In this document: in pieces, positions 24,786-33,279 of the stretch
Numbering within the stretch: the stretch's first letter is position 1
Layout of the letters: the number at the start of each line of letters is the position of its first letter
From: Pseudorhodoplanes sp.
GTDB lineage: Bacteria; Pseudomonadota; Alphaproteobacteria; Rhizobiales; Xanthobacteraceae
Reading direction: 5' to 3'
DNA length: 64,000 bases
NCBI GenBank assembly: GCA_019187085.1
Contig: JABARS010000006.1
Span: 258,894-322,893 of the forward strand
The notes under the pieces: model-generated
Seen by the model: only the letters and a program-made list of their open reading frames with translations
Told to the model about the DNA's origin: nothing
The model's database searches: none
Position numbers and translations under genes: made by a program

Positions 24786-25139
24786 ATGACTCATTTCGCC
24801 GCCCGGTTCTTTGCTCCCGAGCTTTCCGCATGGCGAGGACAGCAGCCGCTTTGGAGAGTGTTCTGGCTGTACGGGGTCGCCGTCAGCGGCGCGCTGATTG
24901 CAGTATATCTGTTTGCATTTCTTGCCGACGCCGTTGCGCTGCGTCAGATTCTTGTGCTTTGCTTTATTCCTTATACGGTCTGGATTCTCGTTTCGATCTG
25001 GCGCTGCTCGGACAATGTCCGCGAGCAGTACTGGCGTATGCTGGCCCGGTTCTTGACCTTTGCGTGGGCGTTCAATGCGATTTTGATCGTCATATTTATC
25101 GAGATGAATCTGATCACGCATTATTATCTGCAATATTGA
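24786..25139 (+). CDS. Hypothetical membrane protein
   Basis: The 117-residue protein from the ATG at 24786 follows a GGGGACCGG. Three hydrophobic helices are visible at about 25-47, 52-70 and 86-108, with a charged loop WRCSDNVREQYWRMLAR between the last two. The N-terminus (MTHFAARFFAPELSAWRGQ) and C-terminus (LITHYYLQY) are hydrophilic. I do not recognise the family. It precedes the TDT carrier by 111 bases on the same strand and is AT-richer than its neighbours. Confidence 0.7.
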   Translation: MTHFAARFFAPELSAWRGQQPLWRVFWLYGVAVSGALIAVYLFAFLADAVALRQILVLCFIPYTVWILVSIWRCSDNVREQYWRMLARFLTFAWAFNAILIVIFIEMNLITHYYLQY

Positions 25140-25250
25140 AAGTTGCGCACCATAGCAGAGCGAGACCCCTCGCATGAAACACAAGCAGGACCTGCCGCTT
25201 GACCCCCGCCGGCCCGATTGCGCCGGCAGATTTTCGGCGATCGGTTCGAT

Positions 25251-26306
25251 ATGAGCGCGGCGCGCCAATTCCGGTCGGCGCTGGACGCGACCAGGGATCT
25301 GTCGCCCGCCTATTTTGCGATGGTCATGGCCACCGGGATTGTCTCCCTCGCGGCCAATCAGCTGGCGATGCCGATTCTGGCGAAGGCGCTCTTTGCGATC
25401 AATCTGGTCGCCTATTGCAGTCTCTTGGTGCTGACCGTCGTGCGCATGGCGCGATATCCAAAGCCGTTTCTCGCCGACCTGATCGACCACCAGCGCGCTC
25501 CGGGCTTTCTTACCTTCGTCGCCGGCTCCTGCGTCCTCGGCAGTCAATTCATCATCATCGCGGACGATCCTCACATCGCTTTCATCCTGTGGACTCTGGC
25601 AACCGCAATGTGGATCGTGCTGATCTATACCATATTCACCGCCTTCTCCGTGAAGCAGCACAAGCCGACGCTTGCGGAGGGCATCAATGGCGGATGGCTG
25701 CTTGCGGTCGTGTCGACGCAATCGATCGCGGTTCTCGGTGCGTTGATCGCCGCGCGATGGCCGCAACCCTATCGCCTGGAGATCAATTTTCTCGCGCTGT
25801 CCATGTGGCTGTGGGGCGGCATGCTGTACATCTGGATGATCGCGCTGATCTTCTACCGCTACACCTTTTTCGACTTCTCGCCGGGGGACCTGTCGCCGCC
25901 CTACTGGATCAATATGGGCGCCATGGCGATTTCGACTCTTGCGGGGGCCCTCCTGATCGAGAATGCATCCGAGGCCGCTCCGTATCTCCAGTCGCTGCTG
26001 CCGTTCCTCAAAGGGTTCACGGTGTTCTATTGGGCGACCGGGACGTGGTGGATACCCATGCTCCTTTTGCTCGGAATATGGCGCTATGTCTTTATGCGGT
26101 TTCCGTTCCATTACGACCCGCTCTACTGGGGAGCGGTGTTTCCGCTTGGCATGTATACGATGGCGACCTGGCAGATGGCGCGCGCGATGGATCTTCCGTT
26201 TCTGGAAATCGTTCCTCACCTTTTCATCTATGTGGCGCTTCTCGCATGGGCTGTTACTTTTGTCGGGCTGATCAAGACAATCGTCCGTGGCTGGCAGCTA
26301 CGCTGA
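25251..26306 (+). CDS. TDT family carrier (TehA/Mae1-like)
   Basis: The protein has 351 residues from the ATG at 25251. About ten membrane helices carry the tellurite-resistance/dicarboxylate transporter pattern, starting with LSPAYFAMVMATGIVSLAA near residue 20, which is the family N-terminal signature. WATGTWWIPMLLLLGIWR near 260 and a further aromatic WGAVFPLGMYTMATWQMA segment near 295 also fit. Family members move C4-dicarboxylates, sulfite, tellurite or chloride (SLAC1-like), and the substrate here is open. An ATG at 25218 is possible but lacks a ribosome site. A strong terminator follows at 26360. Confidence 0.88.
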   Translation: MSAARQFRSALDATRDLSPAYFAMVMATGIVSLAANQLAMPILAKALFAINLVAYCSLLVLTVVRMARYPKPFLADLIDHQRAPGFLTFVAGSCVLGSQFIIIADDPHIAFILWTLATAMWIVLIYTIFTAFSVKQHKPTLAEGINGGWLLAVVSTQSIAVLGALIAARWPQPYRLEINFLALSMWLWGGMLYIWMIALIFYRYTFFDFSPGDLSPPYWINMGAMAISTLAGALLIENASEAAPYLQSLLPFLKGFTVFYWATGTWWIPMLLLLGIWRYVFMRFPFHYDPLYWGAVFPLGMYTMATWQMARAMDLPFLEIVPHLFIYVALLAWAVTFVGLIKTIVRGWQLR

Positions 26307-26359
26307 GGCGTTGCGAGCAGACAGCAAGCAGCCCGGATGGGGGCAAGCGCACGACGTCC

Positions 26360-26404
26360 AGAGCCCCTGCTTTGATGGGATCAAAGCAGGGGCTCTTGCT
26401 TTTG
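26360..26404 (+). terminator. Intrinsic terminator after the TDT carrier gene
   Basis: A 17-base perfect stem (AGAGCCCCTGCTTTGAT and its complement, 26360-26376 and 26380-26396) has a GGG loop and is followed by TGCTTTTG. This is the strongest hairpin in the window after the one at 10200. Confidence 0.87.
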
Positions 26405-26408
26405 TTCA

Positions 26409-26513
26409 ACGCGTTTTCTTCACGCGAACCGGTACCCACTTCGCTCGAAAACGCTCTTTTTGCTCGACGCGCTTTCCTCACACGAACCGGTATCCGCTTC
26501 GCTCGAAAACGCT
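26409..26513. repeat. Two tandem copies of a 47-base repeat
   Basis: Copies at 26409-26455 and 26467-26513 share ACGCG-TTTC-TCAC-CGAACC and end in CTTCGCTCGAAAACGCT, with about five differences. I recognise this as a dispersed intergenic repeat common in Bradyrhizobium-type genomes, from memory rather than from a search. The second copy touches the stop codon of the minus-strand gene ending at 26513. Confidence 0.7.
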
Positions 26514-26917
26514 TAGTGTCCCACGTACACCGGCGGCTGGACTGCGGCCCCGACCACCGTGCCGCCGACCGCGCCGATGCCGGCGCCGACCAGCGCACCG
26601 CCGCCCGACGTCAGCGCCGAGCCGGCGATGCTGCACGGCGGGCACACCGCCGCGCCGATGATGGCGCCGATACCCGCGCCGACCAGCGGATAGACCAGCG
26701 GATGCGGCGCGCCGTAGCCGGCTGCGTAGTAGCCGGGCGCCGCGGCATAGGCGCGCGTGGCATTGGCCGGCACGTAGGCCGCGTGCGCGTAAGGCGCAGG
26801 ATGATGGCGGACGTGCTTGTAGCGTTCGCCACGATTTGGCCCGGCGGCATAGGACGATGCCGGCATCAATGTGACGACGAGAGCGAGAACGGACATGAGA
26901 GCGAGAAGTTTCCGCAT
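26513..26917 (-). CDS. Secreted glycine-zipper small protein
   Basis: The protein has 134 residues. The signal peptide covers 1-25 (MRKLLALMSVLALVVTLMPASSYA). The mature N-terminal half is rich in Tyr, Ala, His and Pro. Residues 78-127 hold two glycine-zipper segments (VGAGIGAIIGAAVCPPC and LVGAGIGAVGGTVVGAAV) that would form a membrane-associated hairpin, with two close cysteines at CPPC. It resembles other glycine-zipper envelope proteins of rhizobia, of unknown role, and two smaller relatives sit at 33280 and 33805. A set of short tandem repeats lies upstream of its start. Confidence 0.75.
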   Translation of the reverse strand: MRKLLALMSVLALVVTLMPASSYAAGPNRGERYKHVRHHPAPYAHAAYVPANATRAYAAAPGYYAAGYGAPHPLVYPLVGAGIGAIIGAAVCPPCSIAGSALTSGGGALVGAGIGAVGGTVVGAAVQPPVYVGH

Positions 26918-26948
26918 AGGTCAGACCTCCTGAAATTTGTACCCGCTT

Positions 26949-27006
26949 GAAACCCGAGCCCTTTGAAACCCGAGCTTTTGGACCCAAGCCCTTTGAACCC
27001 AAACCC
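26949..27006. repeat. Four imperfect 15-16 base tandem units
   Basis: Units of the form GAAACCCGAGCCCTTT, GAAACCCGAGCTTTT, GGACCCAAGCCCTTT and GAACCCAAACCC run head to tail, 32 to 89 bases upstream of the minus-strand gene that starts at 26917. They could lie in its promoter or 5' leader. No function is apparent. Confidence 0.6.
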
Positions 27007-27207
27007 GGTCGGTAACCAAAAGGCGGGGACGACCGTTCCCGCCCGCAACCTTTCCGCCGCGCACGCAATGTTGCGGTGCCGAAATATTGTGAGCGTCGGG
27101 ATTATCGTGGCCGCCGAAGCAGTTGTTCCGTCCGCAATCCCGGTTGCTTGCCGCGGCGTCCGATGTGGACCATCATCCCCGGGCCGCAGAGCCGGCGGGA
27201 GGACGCC

Positions 27208-27504
27208 ATGACTGCCTTCAATGCAGTGCGCTTCAAGGTGAAACCGGGGCGCGAGCAGGAATTCCTCGACGCGCACAAGAATGTGCACACCGACTGGCCG
27301 GGACTGCGCCACGTCAACATCATCAAGACCGGCGAGCGCAGCTATTGCATCATCGGTGAGTGGGACGACATGGAGTCGCTCGCCGGCGCCCGGCCGAACA
27401 TGGTCAAGACGCTCGATTCGTTCCGCGACACGCTGGAAGACCTCGGCGGCGGACTTGGCGTCACCGATCCGGCGGCCGGACCGGTGGTCCTCGCGCTGAA
27501 GTAG
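27208..27504 (+). CDS. ABM-fold small protein (antibiotic biosynthesis monooxygenase-like)
   Basis: The 98-residue protein from the ATG at 27208 has a good GGGAGG ribosome site. The ferredoxin-like dimeric alpha-beta barrel pattern is visible: MTAFNAVRFKVKPGREQEFLDAHKNV, then HVNIIKTGERSYCIIGEWDDMESLAGA and MVKTLDSFRDTLEDLG. Members of this fold are diverse monooxygenases or have no known activity; no cofactor motif is present. A longer frame from 27076 lacks conserved sequence and was rejected. It stands alone. Confidence 0.75.
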   Translation: MTAFNAVRFKVKPGREQEFLDAHKNVHTDWPGLRHVNIIKTGERSYCIIGEWDDMESLAGARPNMVKTLDSFRDTLEDLGGGLGVTDPAAGPVVLALK

Positions 27505-27841
27505 CGTCCGGGATCCTGCAACACACGCTCGTCCGCATTGATCCGTGTCTGCCGGCCGCTCCCGCTCTGCGCCGGGCGGCGAGCGCATCGGTGCGGGTGC
27601 CGGCGACAGACCCCTCTCCTTTTACGGCGCACACGGCACGTCGCCGGTCCGGCTTCGGCTGGGCGCGTCTTCCGGCCCCGGTCATCCGTCGCGTTGCCGG
27701 GGCGTCAGGCGCGCAGCCGTCGCCCGATGCCGCGCACCGGGCCGGCTCCTGCGGCATCGTTGCCGCCGGCAACGCTTGCATCGGAGCAGGGCCTTCGCCA
27801 ATGATGAATTTTGATTTAATCGTATCGAGGATGGTGACGGA
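27505..27841 (+). other. Intergenic stretch before nhaD, no gene seen
   Basis: This 337-base gap is GC-rich and has short open frames on both strands, none with a ribosome site, signal or family pattern. The last 50 bases (AATGATGAATTTTGATTTAATCG and following) are AT-rich and probably contain the nhaD promoter. I see no riboswitch or hairpin with a T tract. Confidence 0.5.
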
Positions 27842-29233
27842 ATGAAGCGCACGGCCGGATGGTTCTTGTTTCTGGCCGCTCCGGTCATGCTCGCCCTGCC
27901 CGCTGCCCCGGCCCACGCGGCGGAGATCGCCGCGCGCATCGACCTGACTGCCCATGCGGTCGGCTATCTGGCGCTGCTGATCTTCTTCGCCGCCTACGGA
28001 TTCGTGGTCATCGAGAAGGCCATCCAGCTCCACAAGTCCAAACCGGTGATGCTGGCGGCGGGCCTCATCTGGGCGCTGCTCGGCATTGCCTACGCCATGC
28101 ACGGCGAGAGCGCCGCGCTCGAAGCCGCCGCCAAGCATGTGATCCTCGACTATGGCGAACTGATGCTCTTTCTCGTCGTAGCGATCACCTATGTGAATAC
28201 GATGCAGGAGCGACGCGTCTTCGACGCGCTGCGGACCCGGCTCGTCAATAGGGGGCTCTCCTACCGGCAGCTTTTCTGGCTGGTCGGCGGACTTGCGTTC
28301 ATCTTCGGCCCCATCATCGACAACCTGACGACCGCGCTCGTGATGGGCGCAGTGGTGGTCGCGGTCGGCGTCGGCAATTACCAGTTCATCGTGCTCGGCT
28401 GCATCATCATCGTGGTGGCGGCCAATGCCGGCGGCGTCTTCTCGCCGTTCGGCGACATCACCTCGCTGATGGTGTGGCAGAAAAGCAAGCTGCAGTTCCT
28501 GGAATTCTTCTATCTCTTCTTCCCTTCGCTGGTGAACTTCCTGGTGCCGGCGCTCTTCATGCATTTCCGCGTTCCGAAAGGCACACCGGAATCGGGCGGC
28601 GAGATCAGGAAGCTCAAGCCCGGCGGCGCCATCGTGATCTGGCTGTTCGGCGCCACGCTTGCGACCGCCGTCTCGTTCAAGAGCTTCTTCAACCTGCCGC
28701 CCGCGCTCGGGATGATGCTCGGCCTCGGCTACCTGCAGATGTTCAGCTATTTCCTCCAGCATGTCGGGCACCGCCGCGGCAATACCGACATGGCGCTCGA
28801 CTCCTTCCGGGAGATGCGGCGCGTGGAGTGGGACACGCTGCTGTTCTTCTTCGGTATCATCTTCGCCGTCGCCGGCCTCGGCGTCGTCGGCTATCTCGCG
28901 CAACTGTCGAACTATCTCTATGTCGATCTTGGGCCGACCTTCGCCAATATCGCCATCGGCGTGCTCGGCGCGGCGTTCGACAACATTCCGCTGATGTTCG
29001 CCGTGCTCACCATGAACCCCGACATGTCGAGCGGCCAGTGGATGCTGGTCACGCTGAGCACGGGCATCGGCGGCAGCCTCGTGTCCATCGGCTCGGCCGC
29101 GGGCGTGGTGCTGATGGGGCTCGTGCGCAATCACTACACCTTCTTCAACCACCTGCGCTGGGCCTGGGCGATCGCGCTCGGCTACGCGGCGAGCGTCCTC
29201 ACCCATCTGTGGATCAACGCCGCGCTGATGTAG
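27842..29233 (+). CDS. nhaD: Sodium:proton antiporter NhaD
   Basis: The protein has 463 residues. A cleavable or first membrane segment (residues 7-26) precedes the NhaD/ArsB-type ion-transporter domain with some 12 helices. Marks of the family are FGPIIDNLTTALVMGAVVVAV near residue 155, AANAGGVFSPFGDITSLMVW near 198, and the mirrored second half: GAAFDNIPLMFAVLTMNPDMSSGQWM near 378, then GIGGSLVSIGSAAGVVLMGL. The charged D-N and G-D pairs are the expected ion sites. It exports Na+ or Li+ in exchange for protons. It stands alone; a lipoprotein gene follows on the same strand. Confidence 0.94.
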   Translation: MKRTAGWFLFLAAPVMLALPAAPAHAAEIAARIDLTAHAVGYLALLIFFAAYGFVVIEKAIQLHKSKPVMLAAGLIWALLGIAYAMHGESAALEAAAKHVILDYGELMLFLVVAITYVNTMQERRVFDALRTRLVNRGLSYRQLFWLVGGLAFIFGPIIDNLTTALVMGAVVVAVGVGNYQFIVLGCIIIVVAANAGGVFSPFGDITSLMVWQKSKLQFLEFFYLFFPSLVNFLVPALFMHFRVPKGTPESGGEIRKLKPGGAIVIWLFGATLATAVSFKSFFNLPPALGMMLGLGYLQMFSYFLQHVGHRRGNTDMALDSFREMRRVEWDTLLFFFGIIFAVAGLGVVGYLAQLSNYLYVDLGPTFANIAIGVLGAAFDNIPLMFAVLTMNPDMSSGQWMLVTLSTGIGGSLVSIGSAAGVVLMGLVRNHYTFFNHLRWAWAIALGYAASVLTHLWINAALM

Positions 29234-29326
29234 CGTTCGGGCACCGGATTCGAACCTCGCGCCGGGGGTTTCCTCCCCTTGCCTGCGCCCGCGCGCGGAG
29301 GCACAATTCCCGCGGGGGTTGCCGTC

Positions 29327-29896
29327 GTGCGCGCGTTGTCTGCGGTCCTGTCCGCCCTGCTGCTTGGCGCCTGCGCCACGGGCGACGCCGTCGTCGCGAC
29401 GCCGCCCGCGCCGGCGGAGAAACCCGATTACGGCCGCTGGGCCGTGGAGCCGCGCACCGAGCCGCTCACCGGCGCGCCGATCGCCACCGCCTATATCAAG
29501 ATCGACCGTCTCGACTTCATCACCGGTCGCGTGAATTCTGCCGTGCTGCAGCTCATGTGCTTCCGCCGCGCGCCGGTCGTACGCATCGCCTTCAATGTCA
29601 AGGTCGGCTCCAACCGCAGCGCCGAGCTGACCTACCGCTTCGACGATCGGCCGGGCCGTGCGCCGGCCGCACGCTTTCTCCCCGATTTCCGCACTATCGT
29701 GATCGAGAAGGAAAGCGACGTCGCAACCTTCATCGACGAGCTCGTGCGCGCGCAGCAAATGCATCTAGAGATCGGCTCACTCATCGTCGGCCGCACGACG
29801 CTGAAACTCGCCGTGCACGGCGCGCCGGCCGCGGTCGAGGCGGCCTATGCGTCCTGCCCGCTGCCGCCGGCGGCCATGCGCCCTCCCACCACCTGA
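29327..29896 (+). CDS. Putative lipoprotein
   Basis: The protein has 189 residues from the GTG at 29327 (VRALSAVLSALLLGACATG): a positively charged start, a short hydrophobic core and lipobox LGAC, so an acylated Cys is predicted near residue 16. A TTG at 29279 would give 205 residues but lengthens the signal peptide unnaturally. The mature part is predicted mixed alpha/beta with LDFITGRVNSAVLQLMCFRRAPVVRIAFNVKVGS and no cysteine-rich motif. I do not recognise the family. It lies 93 bases after nhaD and is convergent with the hydroxylase gene. Confidence 0.7.
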   Translation: MRALSAVLSALLLGACATGDAVVATPPAPAEKPDYGRWAVEPRTEPLTGAPIATAYIKIDRLDFITGRVNSAVLQLMCFRRAPVVRIAFNVKVGSNRSAELTYRFDDRPGRAPAARFLPDFRTIVIEKESDVATFIDELVRAQQMHLEIGSLIVGRTTLKLAVHGAPAAVEAAYASCPLPPAAMRPPTT

Positions 29897-29975
29897 GCAA
29901 CTGGCAGCGACGGCGATCCCGCGCCGGGCGCCGCCGTCCCGTTCCGGCACAAGGTTCGCATCTGTTCCGGAAGAA

Positions 29976-29995
29976 CGAATCGGGTCCCCGATTCG
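29976..29995. terminator. Hairpin between convergent genes
   Basis: CGAATCGG and CCGATTCG form an eight-base stem around a four-base loop, between the lipoprotein gene and the hydroxylase gene. No T tract follows on either side, so termination is only suggested by the position. Confidence 0.4.
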
Positions 29996-30105
29996 ATTCC
30001 ACTGCCGAATATTAAGAGAGTCTTTCCGGCGCGGGCGCGCGCGGCGCATTTGCGCTTTTGTCGAAAAATTTCTCGCGCGCTCGCCGAAGCGGCCGCCTCG
30101 GAATG

Positions 30106-31152
30106 TCAGCGGCGCGGCAGATCGAGCGAAGGCGCAACCGCAGTGGATGCATCCTGCGCCGCGCGATCCCTGCCGAGCGCGGACGTCAGGAGACCCCACA
30201 ATCCGATGAACGGCAGCACCAGGCTCCACGACATCGCATGCACGTCGTGATGGACGGGGCGCTCCTGCTCGACGCCGAAGATCAGTTTCTCCGGTTCCTT
30301 CGCCGGCACATGCAGCGTGCCGAACATCCAGTCCCAGATCGCAAGGCAGCTTCCCATGTTCTTGTTGAAGTGCGCCGGGTTGGTCGAATGATGAATCTGG
30401 TGATGCGCCGGGCTGATGAACAGCCGGCCCCAGACGCCGCGGAACGGAATCCACAGATGCGTGTGCTGAAGATGCACATAGGCATGGACGAACAGGACGA
30501 AGATCGCGTTCGAATCGGCAATCGCATACTGATAGGCGGTCTTGCCGAACGCATAGTTCATCGCGCCGTTCGCGATCCCCATGATCAGCGCGGTGATGTT
30601 CGCGTGCAGCAACGCGTCGACCGGATGCACGCGGAAGTTCGTCACCGGCGTGAGCACCTCGGCCTCGTGATGCACCTTGTGGAACTCCCACAGGAACGGC
30701 ACGCGGTGGCTGAGATAATGGTCGATCCAGTAGGCAAGCTCGTAGGCAAGAAAGAGAACGAGCGTGATCGCGATGCGCGGCACGATGTCGTGCAACGCGG
30801 CCGGCTGCGTCTGGCCGGCGACGTTCACGAGGCCGGCGATCGTTGCATTGCTCACCGCCTGGTAGGACAGGATGGCGCCGCCGAAGATCAGGCTGAAGAC
30901 GAACGTATTGAAGAAGAAATAGCCGACATCGAGGCTGTGCGAGGCGCTCGCGGTGATGCGGCTGGGAAACAGCGCATGCAGGATCGTCCGCAGGCGAACC
31001 GTCCGGTTGCGACGGCGGCGGCGCACGACGACGAAGGCGATCGCGACGATCAGCGCGCAGGCAAGCGAGGTCACCGAAAAAGCCGAGCCGGGCGACAGGA
31101 AGATCTTTTCGACCTTCTCGAACAGGAAAGTGAAGCCTCTCGTCAGGTCCAT
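30106..31152 (-). CDS. Sterol desaturase/fatty acid hydroxylase family protein
   Basis: The protein has 348 residues with several helices and the three histidine boxes of the non-haem di-iron family: HYLSH near 167, HKVHH near 180 and HHQIHH near 256, with a further HAYVHLQHTH stretch near 230. Such membrane enzymes hydroxylate or desaturate lipids, carotenoids or sterol-like substrates with O2; the substrate is unknown. An N-terminal membrane segment is followed by a basic VVRRRRRNR stretch. It has no operon partner, and the ATG precedes a plausible MDLTRGFTFLFEK start. Confidence 0.9.
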   Translation of the reverse strand: MDLTRGFTFLFEKVEKIFLSPGSAFSVTSLACALIVAIAFVVVRRRRRNRTVRLRTILHALFPSRITASASHSLDVGYFFFNTFVFSLIFGGAILSYQAVSNATIAGLVNVAGQTQPAALHDIVPRIAITLVLFLAYELAYWIDHYLSHRVPFLWEFHKVHHEAEVLTPVTNFRVHPVDALLHANITALIMGIANGAMNYAFGKTAYQYAIADSNAIFVLFVHAYVHLQHTHLWIPFRGVWGRLFISPAHHQIHHSTNPAHFNKNMGSCLAIWDWMFGTLHVPAKEPEKLIFGVEQERPVHHDVHAMSWSLVLPFIGLWGLLTSALGRDRAAQDASTAVAPSLDLPRR

Positions 31153-31378
31153 CGTCGCCTCCGCGCGGCGTTTCCATCCTTGTTGCCCGGCGCGTTAATT
31201 TTGGATTATGGGGATTGCCGACGCAGGCGCGATCCCCGGCCGGCGCAACGGCGCGGCCGTGCCGGCACGGCGGGTACGAGAACGTGGTTAACCGATCGTC
31301 AAAGTCCGCGGCGTAGGATCGTCTCCGGATGCCGGCAGTTCGCCCGCCGGTTAAAATCGTTCTCGCACGGTGGCTGAC

Positions 31379-31606
31379 ATGTCGCTCGAATGTGCTCCGA
31401 TCACCGGCCATGTGCCGGCTGGCGCCTGCCGCAATTGCGGCACCATCATCCCGCCCGCCGAGCCGGTGCTGGTCAAATTCCACCGCTGCTATTATTGCGG
31501 CCGCTACGATCCCTGCGGGTCGAGCTGGCGGACGCTCGTGCTCTCGGGCGCCGTCATCGCGGCGATGTCGGCGTTCACCGCGTGGTGGGGCCAGTCGCTG
31601 CTCTGA
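31379..31606 (+). CDS. Small zinc-ribbon-like protein with a C-terminal membrane helix
   Basis: The protein has 75 residues from the ATG at 31379; a GTG at 31370 is an alternative. Two Cys pairs (CRNC near residue 17 and CYYC near 37) suggest a rubredoxin-knuckle zinc site, followed by a further Cys in DPCGSSW and one hydrophobic helix (TLVLSGAVIAAMSAFTAWW). I do not recognise the family. A T-rich terminator hairpin follows at 31741-31776. Confidence 0.65.
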   Translation: MSLECAPITGHVPAGACRNCGTIIPPAEPVLVKFHRCYYCGRYDPCGSSWRTLVLSGAVIAAMSAFTAWWGQSLL

Positions 31607-31740
31607 ATACAGGCCGGCGTACCGACGGACGGCGGAATTTACATCGCGTTTATTGGCAGCTCCGGCACGCTCTGCGATGCTCAAGTCTGCGGTTTGCGGG
31701 CAGTGAGCCGCGCACTCTCCCTCTATTGGTCCGTTGCTTG

Positions 31741-31776
31741 ACGGATCCTGCCGCCCGGCGGGATCCGTTTTTTTTC
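31741..31776 (+). terminator. Intrinsic terminator after the zinc-ribbon gene
   Basis: ACGGATCC and GGATCCGT enclose a GC-rich inner arm (GCCG...CGGC) and are followed by eight T residues. It faces the convergent DUF1624 gene ending at 31784. Confidence 0.8.
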
Positions 31777-31783
31777 ACGGTCC

Positions 31784-32527
31784 TCATCGTCCTCCCCCGA
31801 TCAGGAACGCGGCGGCGCCGACCAGCCCCATGAGCACGGGCTGGTGGAGAAGATAGACCACGAGGCTGTGGCGCCCGAGAAACGCCAGGGCCCGCGACGG
31901 CACGGCCTGCGCCCGCCATTGCGCCCAGCGTTCGCGCGGCCGCAGGCGCAACGCGAGCTTCGCGCCCGCGATGCCGGCCAGCACGGCGCCGAACCACGGC
32001 AGCAGCGGGACATAGTCGTTGGAGGGACGGACCTCGCTCGCAAGACCGAGCCAGAGCCAGCCCGGCGCGTTGAAGGCGGGCGAAGTGAGAAATTCGGGCG
32101 CCGCAAGACAGGCGAACGCGGCGAGCAGCACGAGTGCCGGCGGCAGCCGCAGAAAGGCAAGGCCGAGCACGCTCGCGAGCGCGATGCAGTGCAGGATGCC
32201 GAACAGGATCGCGCCGTCCGGATCGATATAGAAAGATGACACGGTGATGACCGCCGCGGCCGCGGCCACCATCGCCAGCCGGCGCAGAAAAGACGCGCGC
32301 CGCAAATGCCGCCCGTGCGCGAGCAGAAGGCTGACGCCGACCAGCGCCAGGAAGCCTGCCGCAATCGCATGCGCGAAGCCGCGCCACGCCAGGTGGCTCG
32401 TGACGCCGAGATCGGCGAGCGCGAAGAATTCGATATCCCAGAAGAAATGATAGACCGCCATCGCGGCCAGCGCCGCGCCGCGCAGGACGTCCACGAGATC
32501 GATGCGGCGCGACGGCGAGGCGTCCAT
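31784..32527 (-). CDS. DUF1624/heparan-alpha-glucosaminide acetyltransferase-like membrane protein
   Basis: The protein has 247 residues from the ATG at 32527 (MDASPSRRIDLVDVLRGAALAAMAVYHFFWDIEFF). RxxxLDxxRGxAxxxMxxxHFxxD is the signature of the DUF1624 family. Seven to eight helices follow, ending HSLVVYLLHQPVLMGLVGAAAFL near 215-240, which also fits acyltransferase-3-like folds. Members are probably acyltransferases with a membrane-embedded active site. A longer frame to 32650 would add 41 residues with no family sequence. The gene is convergent with the terminator at 31776 and divergent from the NUDIX gene. Confidence 0.85.
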   Translation of the reverse strand: MDASPSRRIDLVDVLRGAALAAMAVYHFFWDIEFFALADLGVTSHLAWRGFAHAIAAGFLALVGVSLLLAHGRHLRRASFLRRLAMVAAAAAVITVSSFYIDPDGAILFGILHCIALASVLGLAFLRLPPALVLLAAFACLAAPEFLTSPAFNAPGWLWLGLASEVRPSNDYVPLLPWFGAVLAGIAGAKLALRLRPRERWAQWRAQAVPSRALAFLGRHSLVVYLLHQPVLMGLVGAAAFLIGGGR

Positions 32528-32667
32528 CACGACACCGTCCGGCGGATGGCGGCGGCGCGCGACGCACCCGGCATCGACCGCCCCCGCGCGATTGGGAACG
32601 AGACAAGCTGTGTTATATTTTCCGTTCGATTGCGACGAATCATCCAGCATTGTGAGCTTGAACGTCG

Positions 32668-33177
32668 ATGGCGCGGGCGCCCATTCTGGCAGCAGGAGGC
32701 ATTGTATTCCGCGATGGCGGCCGGCCGCTGGTCGCGATCGTCCAGCGCCGCAAGGACCGGCGCTGGGTGCTGCCCAAGGGCAAGCTGAACGTCAACGAGC
32801 GCCCGCTGGCCGCCGCGCGGCGCGAAGTGATCGAGGAGACCGGCCATCAGGTCCAGGTCCACGAATTCCTCGGTGTCCTCACCTATCAATCGCGCACGGC
32901 GCCCAAGGTGGTGCAGTTCTGGCGCATGCAGGCGGCGGACGGTCCGACCCGCAAGCTCGCGCGCGACATCCGTGCCGTGGACTGGCTGCCGCTCGACGAT
33001 GCGGTGGCCAAGCTCAGCTTTCCGGTCGAGCAACTGTTCCTGACGCAGGTCGGCCGTCACGCGTTGAAAATGATGAATGCGTCCGCGCCGGCCGCGCGCC
33101 CGACCCTGTTGCGCCGCATCCTGCAGAAGCTCGAACGCGGCGGGGCGGGGCGCGCCGTCCTGCGCCGGGGCGCGTAA
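32668..33177 (+). CDS. NUDIX hydrolase
   Basis: The protein has 169 residues. The Nudix box GX5EX7REUXEEXGU is complete: G at KLNVNE, then RPLAAARREVIEETGHQV near residues 38-62, so the metal-binding glutamates are present. The N-terminus APILAAGGIVFRDGGRPLVAIVQRRKDRRWVLPKG is the usual first strand pair. Substrates of Nudix enzymes are nucleoside diphosphates linked to another group. A Pro/Arg-rich tail (about residues 135-169) goes beyond the core. The DUF1624 gene is divergent. Confidence 0.92.
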   Translation: MARAPILAAGGIVFRDGGRPLVAIVQRRKDRRWVLPKGKLNVNERPLAAARREVIEETGHQVQVHEFLGVLTYQSRTAPKVVQFWRMQAADGPTRKLARDIRAVDWLPLDDAVAKLSFPVEQLFLTQVGRHALKMMNASAPAARPTLLRRILQKLERGGAGRAVLRRGA

Positions 33178-33279
33178 GCCATTCGTTCGCCGACGGTTCA
33201 TCCGTCGTTCAGACTCACGGATGGAACCTCGGCCGGGTCTGGCCGTTTTCTCCAAACCTTGATCCTGAGAGGTGATGCC

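Noticed and set aside
29234..29260. A T-arm-like sequence that reads GGTTCGAATCC on the minus strand, suggestive of a tRNA
   Set aside because: The flanking bases do not form the five-pair T stem and no acceptor or anticodon arm can be folded nearby, so it is chance.
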